A DNA stretch of 64,000 nucleotides. Origin: Candidatus Zixiibacteriota bacterium. Its GTDB lineage: Bacteria > Zixibacteria > MSB-5A5 > WJJR01. The DNA lies in contig DASWIS010000008.1 of the NCBI GenBank assembly GCA_036397555.1, forward strand, positions 434,001-498,000, given 5' to 3'. Below, one piece after another: positions 53,100-62,853 of the stretch (position 1 is its first letter; each line of letters begins with the position of its first letter). A model generated the notes under the pieces. It saw only the letters and a list, made by a program, of their open reading frames with translations, did no database searches and was not told where the DNA came from. A program made the position numbers and the translations under genes.

Positions 53100-53980
53100 A
53101 CGCGACGGCCGACCGGCGGAACCCCTATCGTTTTGGGATCGACCAGTTAAAGTCCAAGGCGCGGGACATCCGACGAGACATTATCACAATGCTGGTCGAG
53201 GCAAAATCGGGACACACCGGTGGGCCGATGGGCTTTGCTGATGTCGCAACGGCACTCTTCTTCAATGAACTGGTCTACGATCCCAAAAACCCAAAGTGGC
53301 CGTGGAGGGACATGTGGTTTTACTCGTTTGGGCATGTGACCCCGATCCACTATTCGGCACTTGGCGAAGCGGGATTCTTCCCGCTACGGGACCTGATGAA
53401 GTTCCGCAAGTTCAACGGCCACCTGCAGGGACATCCGTCTTCGCTGGATACGCCCGGTGTGGAGGTTTCCTCCGGCTCGCTGGGGCAGGGCCTGTCGATT
53501 GCCTTTGGCGCCGCTTACGGCTCCCGGATGGATGGTCACCCGCGACGTGTCTACGGGTTGCTCTCCGACGGCGAACATCAGGAAGGGTCGATCTGGGAAG
53601 CGATCTTGTCGGCAGGTCACTACAAGCTCGACAACCTCTGCGCGATCGTCGACTACAACAACATCCAAATCGACGGATACATCGAAGACATCATGGGGCT
53701 GGCTCCGCTGGCCGACAAATATCGAGCGTTCCGCTGGCATGTCATCGAGATTGACGGCCATGACCTGGCTGCCATCTTGTCGGCACTGGAAGAGGCGCGA
53801 CGGACCAAGGGCAAGCCGACTGTCATCCTGGCGCGAACGGTGATGGGACAGCCCATCTCATTCATGTTGAACAATTACGAGTGGCATGGGAAACCGCCGA
53901 CTCCGGACGAAGGGGAGAAAGCGCTGGCTGAATTGGGGACGACCTATGCGCAATGGTCCGAGCGGCTCCTATCCAACTGA
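53096..53980 (+). CDS. Transketolase, N-terminal subunit
   Basis: Thiamine-diphosphate half of a split transketolase. 294 residues: AKSGHTGGPMGFADVATALFF, GHVTPIHYSALGEAGFF, GHPSSLDTPGVEVSSGSLGQGL, and the ThDP motif GDGEHQEG-type LSDGEHQEGSIWEA followed by DYNNIQIDG. ATG 53096 follows GGAGA. The C-terminal subunit is the next gene. Acts in the non-oxidative pentose phosphate pathway. Confidence 0.96.
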   Translation: MNATADRRNPYRFGIDQLKSKARDIRRDIITMLVEAKSGHTGGPMGFADVATALFFNELVYDPKNPKWPWRDMWFYSFGHVTPIHYSALGEAGFFPLRDLMKFRKFNGHLQGHPSSLDTPGVEVSSGSLGQGLSIAFGAAYGSRMDGHPRRVYGLLSDGEHQEGSIWEAILSAGHYKLDNLCAIVDYNNIQIDGYIEDIMGLAPLADKYRAFRWHVIEIDGHDLAAILSALEEARRTKGKPTVILARTVMGQPISFMLNNYEWHGKPPTPDEGEKALAELGTTYAQWSERLLSN

Positions 53981-53992
53981 GCGGAGAAATCA

Positions 53993-54973
53993 ATGCCGGA
54001 AATGAAGAAAACGCGCGAAGGATTTGGCCGCGGGCTGGTCGAGTTGGGGCATTCCCATCCGGACGTCGTCGTGCTGGTGGGAGATCTGACCGATTCGACA
54101 ATGGTCGGTTTCTTCGCCAAGGAATTTCCCGACCGCTTCATCGAGATGGGCGTCGCCGAACAAAACATGATGAACACGGCGGCCGGCCTCTCGCTGGTCG
54201 GCAAAATCCCGTTTCTCTCGACCTACGGTGCCTTCGCCACCTGCCGCTGCCTGGACCAGATTCGCGTGACCGTTTGCTATTCCGACCTGAATGTCAAGAT
54301 CGGCGGCGCGCACGGGGGTATTTCTGTAGGCCCCGATGGAGCCACCCATCAGGCGATGGAGGAGATTTCGATCCTGCGTTCGCTGCCGAATATGAAAGTG
54401 ATCGTGCCGTGCGATTTCCACGAAACGAAGAAGGCCACACTCGCCGCGGCCGACATCTGGGGGCCCGTGTACATCCGCTTCGGTCGCGAAAACGTGCCGG
54501 TCGTGACCGATGCCGACACACCCTTTGAATTCGGGCAAGGTTTGCAGATGCGCGATGGCGCCGATGTCGCAATCATTGCCTGCGGCGTCATGCTCTACGA
54601 AGCTCTGGAGGCCGCCGAAAATCTGTCGGGCCATGGTATCGAAGCCCGCGTCATCAATCTGCATACCGTCAAGCCGATCGACCGTGAAATCATCATCGCA
54701 GCGGCCGAGGAATGCGGTGCAATTGTGACCGCTGAAGAGCACCAAATCAACGGGGGGCTTGGAGGGGCGGTCGCAGAAGTCGTTGTGCGTTATCGCCCGG
54801 TCCCGATGGAGTTTGTTGCCGTCGACGACCGTTTCGGCCAGTCCGGCAAGCCCGATGAACTCATGGCTGCCTTCGGATTGAAATCTCCCAACATCGTCGC
54901 CGCCGTCGAGAAAGTACTCAAACGCAAACGCGCCGGGGCGATGGTATCGATGATCGGTTCCTCAACCGAGTGA
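53993..54973 (+). CDS. Transketolase, C-terminal subunit
   Basis: 326 residues: pyrimidine-binding domain EMGVAEQNMMNTAAGLSLVG, AFATCRCLDQIRVTVCYSDLN, GGAHGGISVGPDGATHQAMEEIS, and C-terminal domain ARVINLHTVKPIDREII. ATG 53993 is 12 bp after the N-subunit gene. Paired with it to form one heteromeric transketolase. Overlaps the next aminotransferase gene by 4 bp. Confidence 0.96.
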   Translation: MPEMKKTREGFGRGLVELGHSHPDVVVLVGDLTDSTMVGFFAKEFPDRFIEMGVAEQNMMNTAAGLSLVGKIPFLSTYGAFATCRCLDQIRVTVCYSDLNVKIGGAHGGISVGPDGATHQAMEEISILRSLPNMKVIVPCDFHETKKATLAAADIWGPVYIRFGRENVPVVTDADTPFEFGQGLQMRDGADVAIIACGVMLYEALEAAENLSGHGIEARVINLHTVKPIDREIIIAAAEECGAIVTAEEHQINGGLGGAVAEVVVRYRPVPMEFVAVDDRFGQSGKPDELMAAFGLKSPNIVAAVEKVLKRKRAGAMVSMIGSSTE

Positions 54974-56196
54974 AGGTCCTGCACCACAACCGAGTCAACG
55001 AGTTGCTGACCATCGAGAAACCAAACGTGATTCCGTTTGCCCGACGCATGGTCGATTTGGGGACCGAGACGGCATTCGAGGTCTTGGCCAAGGCACGACA
55101 ACTGGAAGCGCAGGGGCGAACGATTGTCCATCTGGAGATCGGCGAACCCGATTTTAATACGCCGGCGCACATTGTCGAGGCGGCCGTTTCCTCTTTGCGT
55201 TCCGGTGCAACGCATTACGGCCCGTCTGCCGGGTTGCCGGAGACGCGGGCTGCGATTGCGCGATATGTCGTCGAGACGCGTGGTGTCGATGTGAACGCCG
55301 ACTGGGTCGTAGTCACTCCCGGGGCCAAGCCGATCATGTTTTTCACGATCCTCGCGCTGATCGACCCCGGCGACGAAGTCATCTATCCGAATCCCGGTTT
55401 TCCGATTTACGAGTCGGTCGTTCGCTTCGTCGGCGGACGGCCGGTCCCCATTCGCCTCCGCGAAAGCAGAGACTTCGGGCTTGATGTTGACGAACTCTCA
55501 TCGCTGGTAACAGAGCGAACCAAACTCATCATCATTAACTCTCCCCAGAACCCGACCGGCGGGGTCCTGGCGTCCGAAACACTGAGGGCCATCGCCCGGC
55601 TGGCGATGGAACGCGACTGCTACATCCTCGCCGACGAAATCTATTCGCAGATCGTCTACGATGGAGCGTTCGAAAGCATCCTGCATGCCAATCCGGAAGT
55701 CCGCGACCGCGTCATTTTGCTTGATGGAATGTCCAAGACCTTTGCCATGACCGGATGGCGACTCGGATGGGGTGTGATGCCACCCGAATTGGCACGGGCG
55801 GTCGCGCGGTTGCAAACCAACAGCAACTCGTGCACCGCGACCTTCTCACAGCAGGTCATTGAGCCGGCGTTGTTCGGTCCGCGCGATGACATTAAAGGCA
55901 TGCTCAGTGAGTTCCATCGCCGCCGTGACACGATCATCGGTGCCCTCAACGCCATTCCGGGTATACGCTGCCGATGTCCCGCTGGCGCTTTCTATGTCTT
56001 TCCGAACATCAGCGAACTGGGCCTCACGTCTCAGCAAGCGGCCACTCGCCTTTTGGATGAGGCGGGAGTGGCAACGCTCTCCGGGACTTCGTTTGGATCG
56101 TTCGGCGAAGGCTTCCTGCGGCTCTCGTATGCCAACTCCATGGAGAACATCATGGAGGGTGTCAACAGAATTGGGCGTTGGGCAAAGGGACTATAG
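54970..56196 (+). CDS. Class I/II pyridoxal-phosphate aminotransferase (aspartate aminotransferase type)
   Basis: 408 residues: HLEIGEPDFNTP, SAGLPETRAAIARYV, PGAKPIMFFTILAL, PQNPTGGVL, and the PLP motif DGMSKTFAMTGWRLGWGV (PLP Lys in MSKTFA). GTG 54970 overlaps the previous stop by 4 bp; the first ~25 residues are atypical, so ATG 55048 (at MVDLGTETAFEV) is another possible start. Substrate not predicted beyond the family. Confidence 0.93.
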   Translation: MKVLHHNRVNELLTIEKPNVIPFARRMVDLGTETAFEVLAKARQLEAQGRTIVHLEIGEPDFNTPAHIVEAAVSSLRSGATHYGPSAGLPETRAAIARYVVETRGVDVNADWVVVTPGAKPIMFFTILALIDPGDEVIYPNPGFPIYESVVRFVGGRPVPIRLRESRDFGLDVDELSSLVTERTKLIIINSPQNPTGGVLASETLRAIARLAMERDCYILADEIYSQIVYDGAFESILHANPEVRDRVILLDGMSKTFAMTGWRLGWGVMPPELARAVARLQTNSNSCTATFSQQVIEPALFGPRDDIKGMLSEFHRRRDTIIGALNAIPGIRCRCPAGAFYVFPNISELGLTSQQAATRLLDEAGVATLSGTSFGSFGEGFLRLSYANSMENIMEGVNRIGRWAKGL

Positions 56197-56725
56197 CATA
56201 AGCTATTGGCGCCCCTACGCTTAATGAAGCACCAGCTCCAGCCCGGTGCATTCCGACTCCTTCCGGCTCTTGTGTCCGCCTAAGCCGCATTCTCCCAGCA
56301 CCTTCCGGCGATGGTCCAATCGGACAAGCCGAACGGCTCGAAATAGCAAGTTTACCCTTGACACACATATAGATCGACGGAAATTGGGCTTAGGGAGGTG
56401 ATCGTCGCCTTGTGGCGGCCGATCACCTGTGTTGGGGGGACCAGTCGGGGGCAAACCGCAACGGATTATACCCCGAGCGCGATGGATCGCGGCAAACCCA
56501 CCTGAGTCCCACAATCTGAAGGTACCAAGGGTCGGCTGTAGGCACTGCCGACCGGAGGCAGTATTGCGATGCGAGCGCTCGCGCAAACGGAGCAGTGGCT
56601 GGCGCGCATAACGCTGGCACTCTCCCCCGATGTCGTGTGCGGGGGTCATACACGGGCTGGTCGGCTATTGAACATTGCAAACCTGACGATATGACAAACA
56701 GGATCAAGTCATAAGGAGGGGGACA
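56197..56725. other. 529-bp gene-free region, structured leader candidate
   Basis: The largest non-coding gap. No convincing protein is coded on either strand. It contains a perfect -35 TTGACA at 56358-56363 (no good -10), and a strong hairpin AGGTGATCG (56396-56404)/CGATCACCT (56420-56428) with an inner CGCC/GGCG. Further on are a TCGGGG/CCCCGA stem (56445-56450/56471-56476), a CGCGAT/ATCGCG hairpin (56478-56491), two copies of GGCAAACC (56450-56457, 56491-56498), the overlapping hairpins listed separately, and a 12-bp palindrome GCGAGCGCTCGC (56571-56582). A second weak promoter TTGAAC (56668)-TATGAC (56690) lies close to the gene. Confidence 0.55.
56530..56561 (+). promoter_or_regulatory. 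Two mutually exclusive hairpins in the TonB-receptor leader
   Basis: Stem A: GGTCGGC (56530-56536) with GCCGACC (56547-56553). Stem B: CTGCC (56545-56549) with GGCAG (56557-56561). Both use the bases around 56547-56549, so only one can form, as in attenuators or riboswitches. No ligand is known. Confidence 0.4.
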
Positions 56726-59700
56726 TTGGCTAAACTGCACAAATCCATCTGGCTAGCGGCCGCGCTGGTCGTCTTCTGCGCCGAGTCCGCGTGGGCCGTC
56801 AATGTCGGCAAAATCTCCGGCACAGTCACCGATGAGACCAGCGGCGAGCCGATCATCGGCGCGGCGGTCGCGATCGTCGGCACGCCGATCGGTTCGCTGA
56901 CCGACGTCGACGGACGCTTCATCATCCTGAATGTACCGGTCGGCACGTACACGCTGAGGGCGTCGCTGGTCGGCTACACATCGGTCGAGTACGCGAACGT
57001 GAGCGTCTCAGTCGACCTGACGACCTACCAGAATTTCTCTCTGAAAGAGCAGGCGGTCGAACTCGGGGCCGTTACGGTGACGGTCGAGCGCCCGCTGGTG
57101 CACCGTGACCGCACATCGTCGATCCGATTAATTGACGAGGAGATGATCCAAAACCTACCGACACGCGGATATCAGGACGTTGTCGGGCTGCAGGCCGGGT
57201 CTGTGCGGTTCGCCGACAACGTGAGTGTCAATGCCGGGCGCGGTGCCAGCGAGAATACGACCACCGGCAGCGTTTACGTCCGCGGCGGGCGCGCCTCGGA
57301 AGTCGCCTATTATGTGGACGGTTTCTCCCAGCAAGACCCGCTGACCGGGCTATCGACCACCCAGATCAACAACAATTCGATCAAAGAAATCTCAGTCGTG
57401 ACCGGCGGATTTAACGCCGAGTACGGCCTGATCATGTCCGGCGCCGTCAATGTCACCACCAAGGAAGGCGGCGACGCCTACCACGGCACGGTGGAGGCGG
57501 TGACCGACAACTTCCACGGCGACAACTTCGACTACAACGTGTACTCCGGCGTTCTCAGCGGTCCGATCATCCGCGAGAATAACCAGCTCACGTTCTATGT
57601 CGCCGGTGAACGCCGCTGGGCGCGCGACCGCGATCCACGGGCACGTACCCACGAGGTCTTGCCGACCAATCAGCTTCTCAACAACTACTCGGGACTGTGG
57701 AACTGGCAGGCGAAGACCGCCTGGCGGCCGAATTCCGATGTTGTCGTCCGCCTCGGGTCCAACGGGTCCGTGGAAAAGTGGCGGGCATACTACCACGAGT
57801 ACCTGTTCAATGTCGAGCACATGCCCCGGTATGACGATCGCAATTTCTCGTTCTTCGGGGAGATCACGCACACGTTGAATCCGAAGACGTTCTACACCGC
57901 GAAAGCGAACTGGTTTTCGACTGAGCGCACGAACGGCGACGGCGTTTATTTTGACGATTTGTGGGCCTATGGACGTCCCAGCGGCAACCCGCGCAATGAC
58001 GACGAGGACCTCTACCGCGCCTGGGACGACATGAATCTCAACGCCGACAGTCTCGAAAACCACGTCATCTACCGCGAAGTGACCGAGACGGTCACCGAGA
58101 TGCGCGAAGTTGAGCTGCCCGATGGCACGATGGATTCCATCTCGTTCGTTGTCTCCGGCGACGAATCGCATGTGTGGGACGGTTTCATCCACCGCCAGTC
58201 TTCCTATATCGGCGGAGATATTGATCTGGTCAGCCAGATCCATCCCAACCACGAACTCAAGCTGGGCGCGGAAGTCCAGCGGCACACGCTGCGCCGCTAT
58301 GAGCATTATTTCCCGACTCAGATTTACCTCGGCGTCAACGGCGGTTTTGACGATGCCAATTTCTATGGCTACAACGAGCTCGGCGAGGAAGGCGATCCGG
58401 GCGGGCTCAATGATGCCAAGCGCCCGATCAACCTGGCGGGATACTTTCAGGACAAGTTTGAATGGGAAGGGATGGTTCTCAACGCCGGGCTCCGTCTCGA
58501 CTACTTCGATTATCGCACGGAGCGCCTGCGTGATCCGGAAAGGCCGCTCGATCCCGACGGTTTCCTCGATCCGGAGATCACGCCCGACCCCACTGAAGAC
58601 CAATTGTTGGAGGCCCAGCGCCTGACCGAAAGCGACTTGACGACATCCGAATCGGTCGCGCGGGTATCGCCCCGGCTCGGGGTTGCGTTCCCGATCTCCG
58701 ATGGTTCGGTCCTGCACTTCTCATATGGGAAGTTCTTCCAGCGCCCGGACCTTGAAAATCTGTACGTGAACTACGACTACCTCGAGTACAAGATTCGCAC
58801 CGGCGGCTATTTCGTGGCGTTCGGCAACCCGAACCTCGAGCCCGAAGAAACGACCGCCTACGAGTTCGGCTGGCGCCGGCAGATGAACGATTACACGGCG
58901 GTCGATGTCACCGCATTCTACAAAGACATCAAAAACCTCACCGAGGTCATCAACCAGCCGACCGAGCCCAACAGCTTCGCCACCTACCGCAACCGCGACT
59001 TCGGGACGGTCAAAGGACTGGAATTGCAGTTGGATATGCGCCGGATCCACGGTGTTTCCGGCCAGGTGAACTACACGCTGTCATTTGCCGAGGGAACCGG
59101 CTCATTCGCCAACACGAAGCGGAATATCGCCTGGACCGCCGACGAGGCGCCCACACAAGTCAGTCTGCTGGACTTCGACCAGCGGCATAATGTATCGGGC
59201 GTGATCGACATTCGCGCCGGCGCTCAGGAAGGCCCGAAGATCGGCGACATGTTTCCGCTGGAACGCGCCGGTGTCAACTTCGTGTTCACGGCCGGCTCGG
59301 GATTCCCGTACACACCGACGACCGTATACAACGAGGTCACACTCGGCGCCGTGTCTCCCGATGCCGACGGTCAGATCAACTCCGGTCGCACACCCTGGCT
59401 GGTTCGCTTCGACATGAAGGCCAATAAAGAGTTCGTCGTCGGACGCGGATTCAACCTCGACATCTACTTCTGGGTGATCAACATCTTCGACCGCGACAAT
59501 GTTGTCGATGTCTACGAGTCGACCGGTGAGGCCGATCGCACCGGCTGGCTGGACACGCCGTCGGGACGGGAATTCGCCGATGCCCACGCCGAGGGCGACG
59601 ACGCATCGTTCATCGGCAGCAGCACGACGCCATTGAGCGGTGAGCAGAAGTATGAGGTCCGGCAGCTTGATCCGCGCAACTATGATACCCCGCGACAGAT

Positions 59701-59728
59701 TCGATTCGGGGCGCGTTGGACATTCTAA
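56726..59728 (+). CDS. TonB-dependent outer-membrane receptor with carboxypeptidase-regulatory-like N-terminus
   Basis: 1000 residues. TTG start with AAGGAGGGGG (56713-56720) 5-6 nt upstream. Signal peptide about 1-24. A CarboxypepD-reg-like beta domain follows (GKISGTVTDETSGEPIIGAAV to NFSLKEQ, about 28-113). Then the plug domain (RGYQDVVGLQAG, VRGGRASEVAYYVDGFSQQDPL, VVTGGFNAEYGLIMSGAVNVTT) and a 22-strand-type barrel ending ...IRFGARWTF with terminal Phe. Imports a large solute via TonB; ligand unknown. First gene of an operon with a surface protein and a PorV-like barrel. Confidence 0.93.
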   Translation: MAKLHKSIWLAAALVVFCAESAWAVNVGKISGTVTDETSGEPIIGAAVAIVGTPIGSLTDVDGRFIILNVPVGTYTLRASLVGYTSVEYANVSVSVDLTTYQNFSLKEQAVELGAVTVTVERPLVHRDRTSSIRLIDEEMIQNLPTRGYQDVVGLQAGSVRFADNVSVNAGRGASENTTTGSVYVRGGRASEVAYYVDGFSQQDPLTGLSTTQINNNSIKEISVVTGGFNAEYGLIMSGAVNVTTKEGGDAYHGTVEAVTDNFHGDNFDYNVYSGVLSGPIIRENNQLTFYVAGERRWARDRDPRARTHEVLPTNQLLNNYSGLWNWQAKTAWRPNSDVVVRLGSNGSVEKWRAYYHEYLFNVEHMPRYDDRNFSFFGEITHTLNPKTFYTAKANWFSTERTNGDGVYFDDLWAYGRPSGNPRNDDEDLYRAWDDMNLNADSLENHVIYREVTETVTEMREVELPDGTMDSISFVVSGDESHVWDGFIHRQSSYIGGDIDLVSQIHPNHELKLGAEVQRHTLRRYEHYFPTQIYLGVNGGFDDANFYGYNELGEEGDPGGLNDAKRPINLAGYFQDKFEWEGMVLNAGLRLDYFDYRTERLRDPERPLDPDGFLDPEITPDPTEDQLLEAQRLTESDLTTSESVARVSPRLGVAFPISDGSVLHFSYGKFFQRPDLENLYVNYDYLEYKIRTGGYFVAFGNPNLEPEETTAYEFGWRRQMNDYTAVDVTAFYKDIKNLTEVINQPTEPNSFATYRNRDFGTVKGLELQLDMRRIHGVSGQVNYTLSFAEGTGSFANTKRNIAWTADEAPTQVSLLDFDQRHNVSGVIDIRAGAQEGPKIGDMFPLERAGVNFVFTAGSGFPYTPTTVYNEVTLGAVSPDADGQINSGRTPWLVRFDMKANKEFVVGRGFNLDIYFWVINIFDRDNVVDVYESTGEADRTGWLDTPSGREFADAHAEGDDASFIGSSTTPLSGEQKYEVRQLDPRNYDTPRQIRFGARWTF

Positions 59729-59791
59729 CGAGCAGATTGCCCCGTCCGTCGGGGCCCGTGACTTATGGATGATCGATCAAGGAGGACAGGG

Positions 59792-62700
59792 ATGAAACGC
59801 TGGATACAGGCGGGCACGGCGTTCCTCGTGGCGCTACTCGCCGTCGATGCGGTCATGGCGGCGGTCCCCATGCGCCATCAGCCCTCGCGCGCGGAAATTG
59901 CCATCATCGACGGCACCACGACGTTTGACGCAAACAACCTCGAGATGTTCGTGACCAATGTCGGCAACTTCGCCTACGACCGCTCGGCCTCGCGCGGACG
60001 GAATGACGGTCTGTACTTCCCGAAGGGAACCTCGCAGACCGCCATTTTCGCCGGCGGCATCTGGCTGGGAGGGAAGATCAACAACGTGATCCAACTGTCG
60101 GCAGCCGAATTCTCAGACGACTTTACTCCGGGCCCGATGCTCGACGGCACCTATCAGCCCGATCGCGGCAGTTTCCGCGTCTACAAAATCAAAAAGGGAG
60201 ATACCCGCGAGAGCAATCCGCACTATCGGGACTGGCCCTTTGCCGATGGCGCGCCGTTTGTGAAAGATGCAAACGGTGACCCGGTGTACGATGACGAGGA
60301 ATACATGATCCCGCTGTTGCTGGGCGATCAGGCGCTGTGGTGCGTCTTCAACGATGCCGATTTCGCCGATCACGCCTCCGATGTCGGCCTGGGGTCCACG
60401 CGGCCGCTGGGCTTGGAAGTACAGCTTTACGTGTTCGGCTACGCACGCTCCGGCGCGTTGGGCAATACGATCTTTATGCGCTACAACATCATCAACAAGG
60501 GCGATGCGACCATCGACAGCATGTTCGTTTCGCTGTGGGCCGATCCCGACTTAGGCGGCGCCAGCGATGACTTTGTCGGATGCGACACCCTGCGCTCGCT
60601 GGGCTTCTGCTGGAACGCCACAAACGCCGACCAGGTCTACGGATCAATGTGTCCCGCGGTCGGCTACGACTTCTTCCAGGGACCGATCGTTCCGCTTGAA
60701 GAGGGTGAAATCGACTCGGCGTGGGTGTCGAGCAAGGGCATGTACATCCAGGGGTACAAGAATCTGCCGATGACGTCGTTTAACAAGTACATCAACGGGA
60801 CCGACCCGAACAATAACATCGAGGCCTTCAACTACATGCGCGGTCTCAGCCGTGAAGGAGACATTCAGATCGATCCGTTCACCGGCCAGCCGACGAAATT
60901 CGTTTTGACCGGTGACCCCAACGCGGGCACCGGCTGGCTCGATGAAAACGAGAGCGACCGCCGTTATATGATGAGTTCGGGGCCGTTCACGATGGCTCCC
61001 AACGACTCGCAGGAAGTGGTCGCCGCCGTCCTGGTCGGACAGGGAACCAACAATCGTGAGTCAGTCGATGTCCTCAAGCGTCTCGACGATATCGCTCAGT
61101 CGGTTTTCGACGCCAATTTTGACATCCCCGGTCCGCCGCCGCCGCCGCAGGTGTGGGCGGTGCCCTATGACGGCGCCATCCAGCTTCTCTGGGGAACGCA
61201 GTCCGATGGAGACGTGCAGGAAGCGCTCGGACCGCCCGATGACGAAGGCAATCAGGAAGTCATTCAGCGATTCGTCTTCGAGGGATACAACGTTTACCAG
61301 GGTCAGTCCGGTTCCGGCCCCTGGACCCTGATCAGCACATTTGATGAAGAGAATGGCGTCGAACGCATCTACTTCGATGTCGACAATCCCGCTGGGAAGG
61401 AACGCATTGTTACGCAGCGGGGCTCCGACGCCGGTGTTGCTCATGATTTGTGGATTACACAAGACCGTGTCAACAGCCGCGCGATCATCAACAATCGTCC
61501 CTACTGGTTCGCCGTCACCGCGTACAACTTCGACGCACTCAATCAATCCGACTTTGTGGTCGGCGGAAATACATTCGGCATCATTGCTGAATCATTCGAA
61601 AACCTGATCAGCTCCCAGTCGGTCGAGGTGACGCCGGCTTCGTATACGGGCATACTGGCGGACACCGCCGAACACATTGAGGGTATCAGCGGCGGCACGG
61701 TCTTAGTCGACGTCGCCAGCCCGGGAATGGTCACCGGACATACCTACCATGTGACGTTTAACGAAGACGCTTCATGGAATCTTGTCAATACGACGACGCA
61801 AATGACGGAGTTGGAGGATCAGCAGGGCGCGATCGCGTCGCAAATCGTCGATGGATTCGTCGTCCGGGTGCTGGGACCTGCTGCAGGCGTCAGCGCCATC
61901 GTTGAAGTCGCCAACGGCGGCGGTCCGGTCGATCCGCCGGACAACGTCATGTATAGCCTTAACTCCACCGGAGACTGGTACGTATCGTCGGATCAAGCGA
62001 ACAATTTTGGCAGACTAAACTGGCAAGGGCTGATTGGGATCAGCGATTGGGAGTTTCGTTTTACGGAAGAGGGGTCCGAGTACTACGACTTCAATACCGA
62101 CACCAAGTGGGGGAATCGTACCCCATTTGAGGTCTGGAATATCGGCGTCGGAACACCCGACGACCCTTCCGACGATCGCCAACTGCAGTTTGCGGTCATC
62201 GACGACGATGAGTCGGGCGGCTGGTCGATGGGTGACCGTATCTACGTGATTGAACTGGACTATTTCGAGCCGCTCCCGGATGACTTCGATTTCGGCGGGA
62301 ACTTCCCCGACCAGTTCCACATCGGACGCATCGTGTTCAATGACAATTCGGGCAACGGTCCGCCGCCGACCGGAACGATTGCGCGCTTCTCGACGCACAA
62401 GCCCAATGCCATGGGTGACATCTTCGAGTTTACGACAGTGCTGACCGATATGAACGACGGCACCGTGATCGCCAACACGGTCGAAAACGTGCATCCGGTC
62501 CCGAATCCGTACTACAACACGCACGCGCTCGAGGTCGACCAGTTCAATCGTTTCATCAAGTTCATCAATCTGCCGCCGACCGAGGTGACGATCCGCATTT
62601 TCAATCTCGCCGGCGATTTGGTCAAAACCATCCAGCGCACCGATCCGACGCAGGCCGAAGCGCGCTGGGACAATATCACCAACGAGGCGGGCGTCCCGAT

Positions 62701-62803
62701 CGCCTCGGGACTGTACATCTATCACATCACGGCCGAGGGACTGGGCAGCAAAGTCGGCAAGATGGCGATTTTCACCGAAGTGGAGCAGCTCGACAACTTC
62801 TGA
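59792..62803 (+). CDS. Large secreted/surface protein with C-terminal FlgD-type domain
   Basis: 1003 residues. Signal peptide about 1-24. No enzyme motif seen. A Pro-rich break (PGPPPPPQVWAVPYDG) precedes fibronectin-like sequence (VFEGYNVYQGQSG). The last ~95 residues (HPVPNPYYNTHALEVD to AIFTEVEQLDNF) form a FlgD-Ig/type IX-style C-terminal module with the usual PNPYY start and SGLYIYHI core. ATG 59792 has GGAGG with a 6-nt spacer. Cotranscribed with the TonB receptor before it and the PorV-like gene after it. Probably exported and attached at the cell surface; role unknown. Confidence 0.85.
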   Translation: MKRWIQAGTAFLVALLAVDAVMAAVPMRHQPSRAEIAIIDGTTTFDANNLEMFVTNVGNFAYDRSASRGRNDGLYFPKGTSQTAIFAGGIWLGGKINNVIQLSAAEFSDDFTPGPMLDGTYQPDRGSFRVYKIKKGDTRESNPHYRDWPFADGAPFVKDANGDPVYDDEEYMIPLLLGDQALWCVFNDADFADHASDVGLGSTRPLGLEVQLYVFGYARSGALGNTIFMRYNIINKGDATIDSMFVSLWADPDLGGASDDFVGCDTLRSLGFCWNATNADQVYGSMCPAVGYDFFQGPIVPLEEGEIDSAWVSSKGMYIQGYKNLPMTSFNKYINGTDPNNNIEAFNYMRGLSREGDIQIDPFTGQPTKFVLTGDPNAGTGWLDENESDRRYMMSSGPFTMAPNDSQEVVAAVLVGQGTNNRESVDVLKRLDDIAQSVFDANFDIPGPPPPPQVWAVPYDGAIQLLWGTQSDGDVQEALGPPDDEGNQEVIQRFVFEGYNVYQGQSGSGPWTLISTFDEENGVERIYFDVDNPAGKERIVTQRGSDAGVAHDLWITQDRVNSRAIINNRPYWFAVTAYNFDALNQSDFVVGGNTFGIIAESFENLISSQSVEVTPASYTGILADTAEHIEGISGGTVLVDVASPGMVTGHTYHVTFNEDASWNLVNTTTQMTELEDQQGAIASQIVDGFVVRVLGPAAGVSAIVEVANGGGPVDPPDNVMYSLNSTGDWYVSSDQANNFGRLNWQGLIGISDWEFRFTEEGSEYYDFNTDTKWGNRTPFEVWNIGVGTPDDPSDDRQLQFAVIDDDESGGWSMGDRIYVIELDYFEPLPDDFDFGGNFPDQFHIGRIVFNDNSGNGPPPTGTIARFSTHKPNAMGDIFEFTTVLTDMNDGTVIANTVENVHPVPNPYYNTHALEVDQFNRFIKFINLPPTEVTIRIFNLAGDLVKTIQRTDPTQAEARWDNITNEAGVPIASGLYIYHITAEGLGSKVGKMAIFTEVEQLDNF

Positions 62804-62816
62804 TCGGAATCGAGTG

Positions 62817-62835
62817 GTTCCGCCGCGGGCGGAAC
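62817..62835 (+). repeat. Perfect hairpin between the surface-protein and PorV-like genes
   Basis: GTTCCGCC (62817-62824) and GGCGGAAC (62828-62835) with a 3-nt loop, no T-run. Probably an intercistronic stability or processing element. A weaker GCCCC/GGGGC hairpin lies in the preceding gap (59739-59755). Confidence 0.5.
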
Positions 62836-62853
62836 GTCACAATGGAGGCAGGG

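Noticed and set aside
56396-56600. c-di-GMP-I or cobalamin riboswitch
   Set aside because: GGCAAACC resembles part of the c-di-GMP-I core, but the GNRA hairpin and the second conserved GGACGCAAAGCC element are missing. The B12 box is also absent.
56221-56649. Open frame of about 140 codons on the minus strand in the leader region
   Set aside because: No ribosome site, no recognisable motif, and Arg/Gly-rich composition expected from GC-rich hairpin DNA. Treated as non-coding.
57392-58717. Long open frame on the minus strand (about 440 codons)
   Set aside because: It lies wholly opposite the TonB-dependent receptor, which has a signal peptide, plug and barrel motifs. The antisense translation has no recognisable domain, and GC-rich codon use routinely keeps such frames open.
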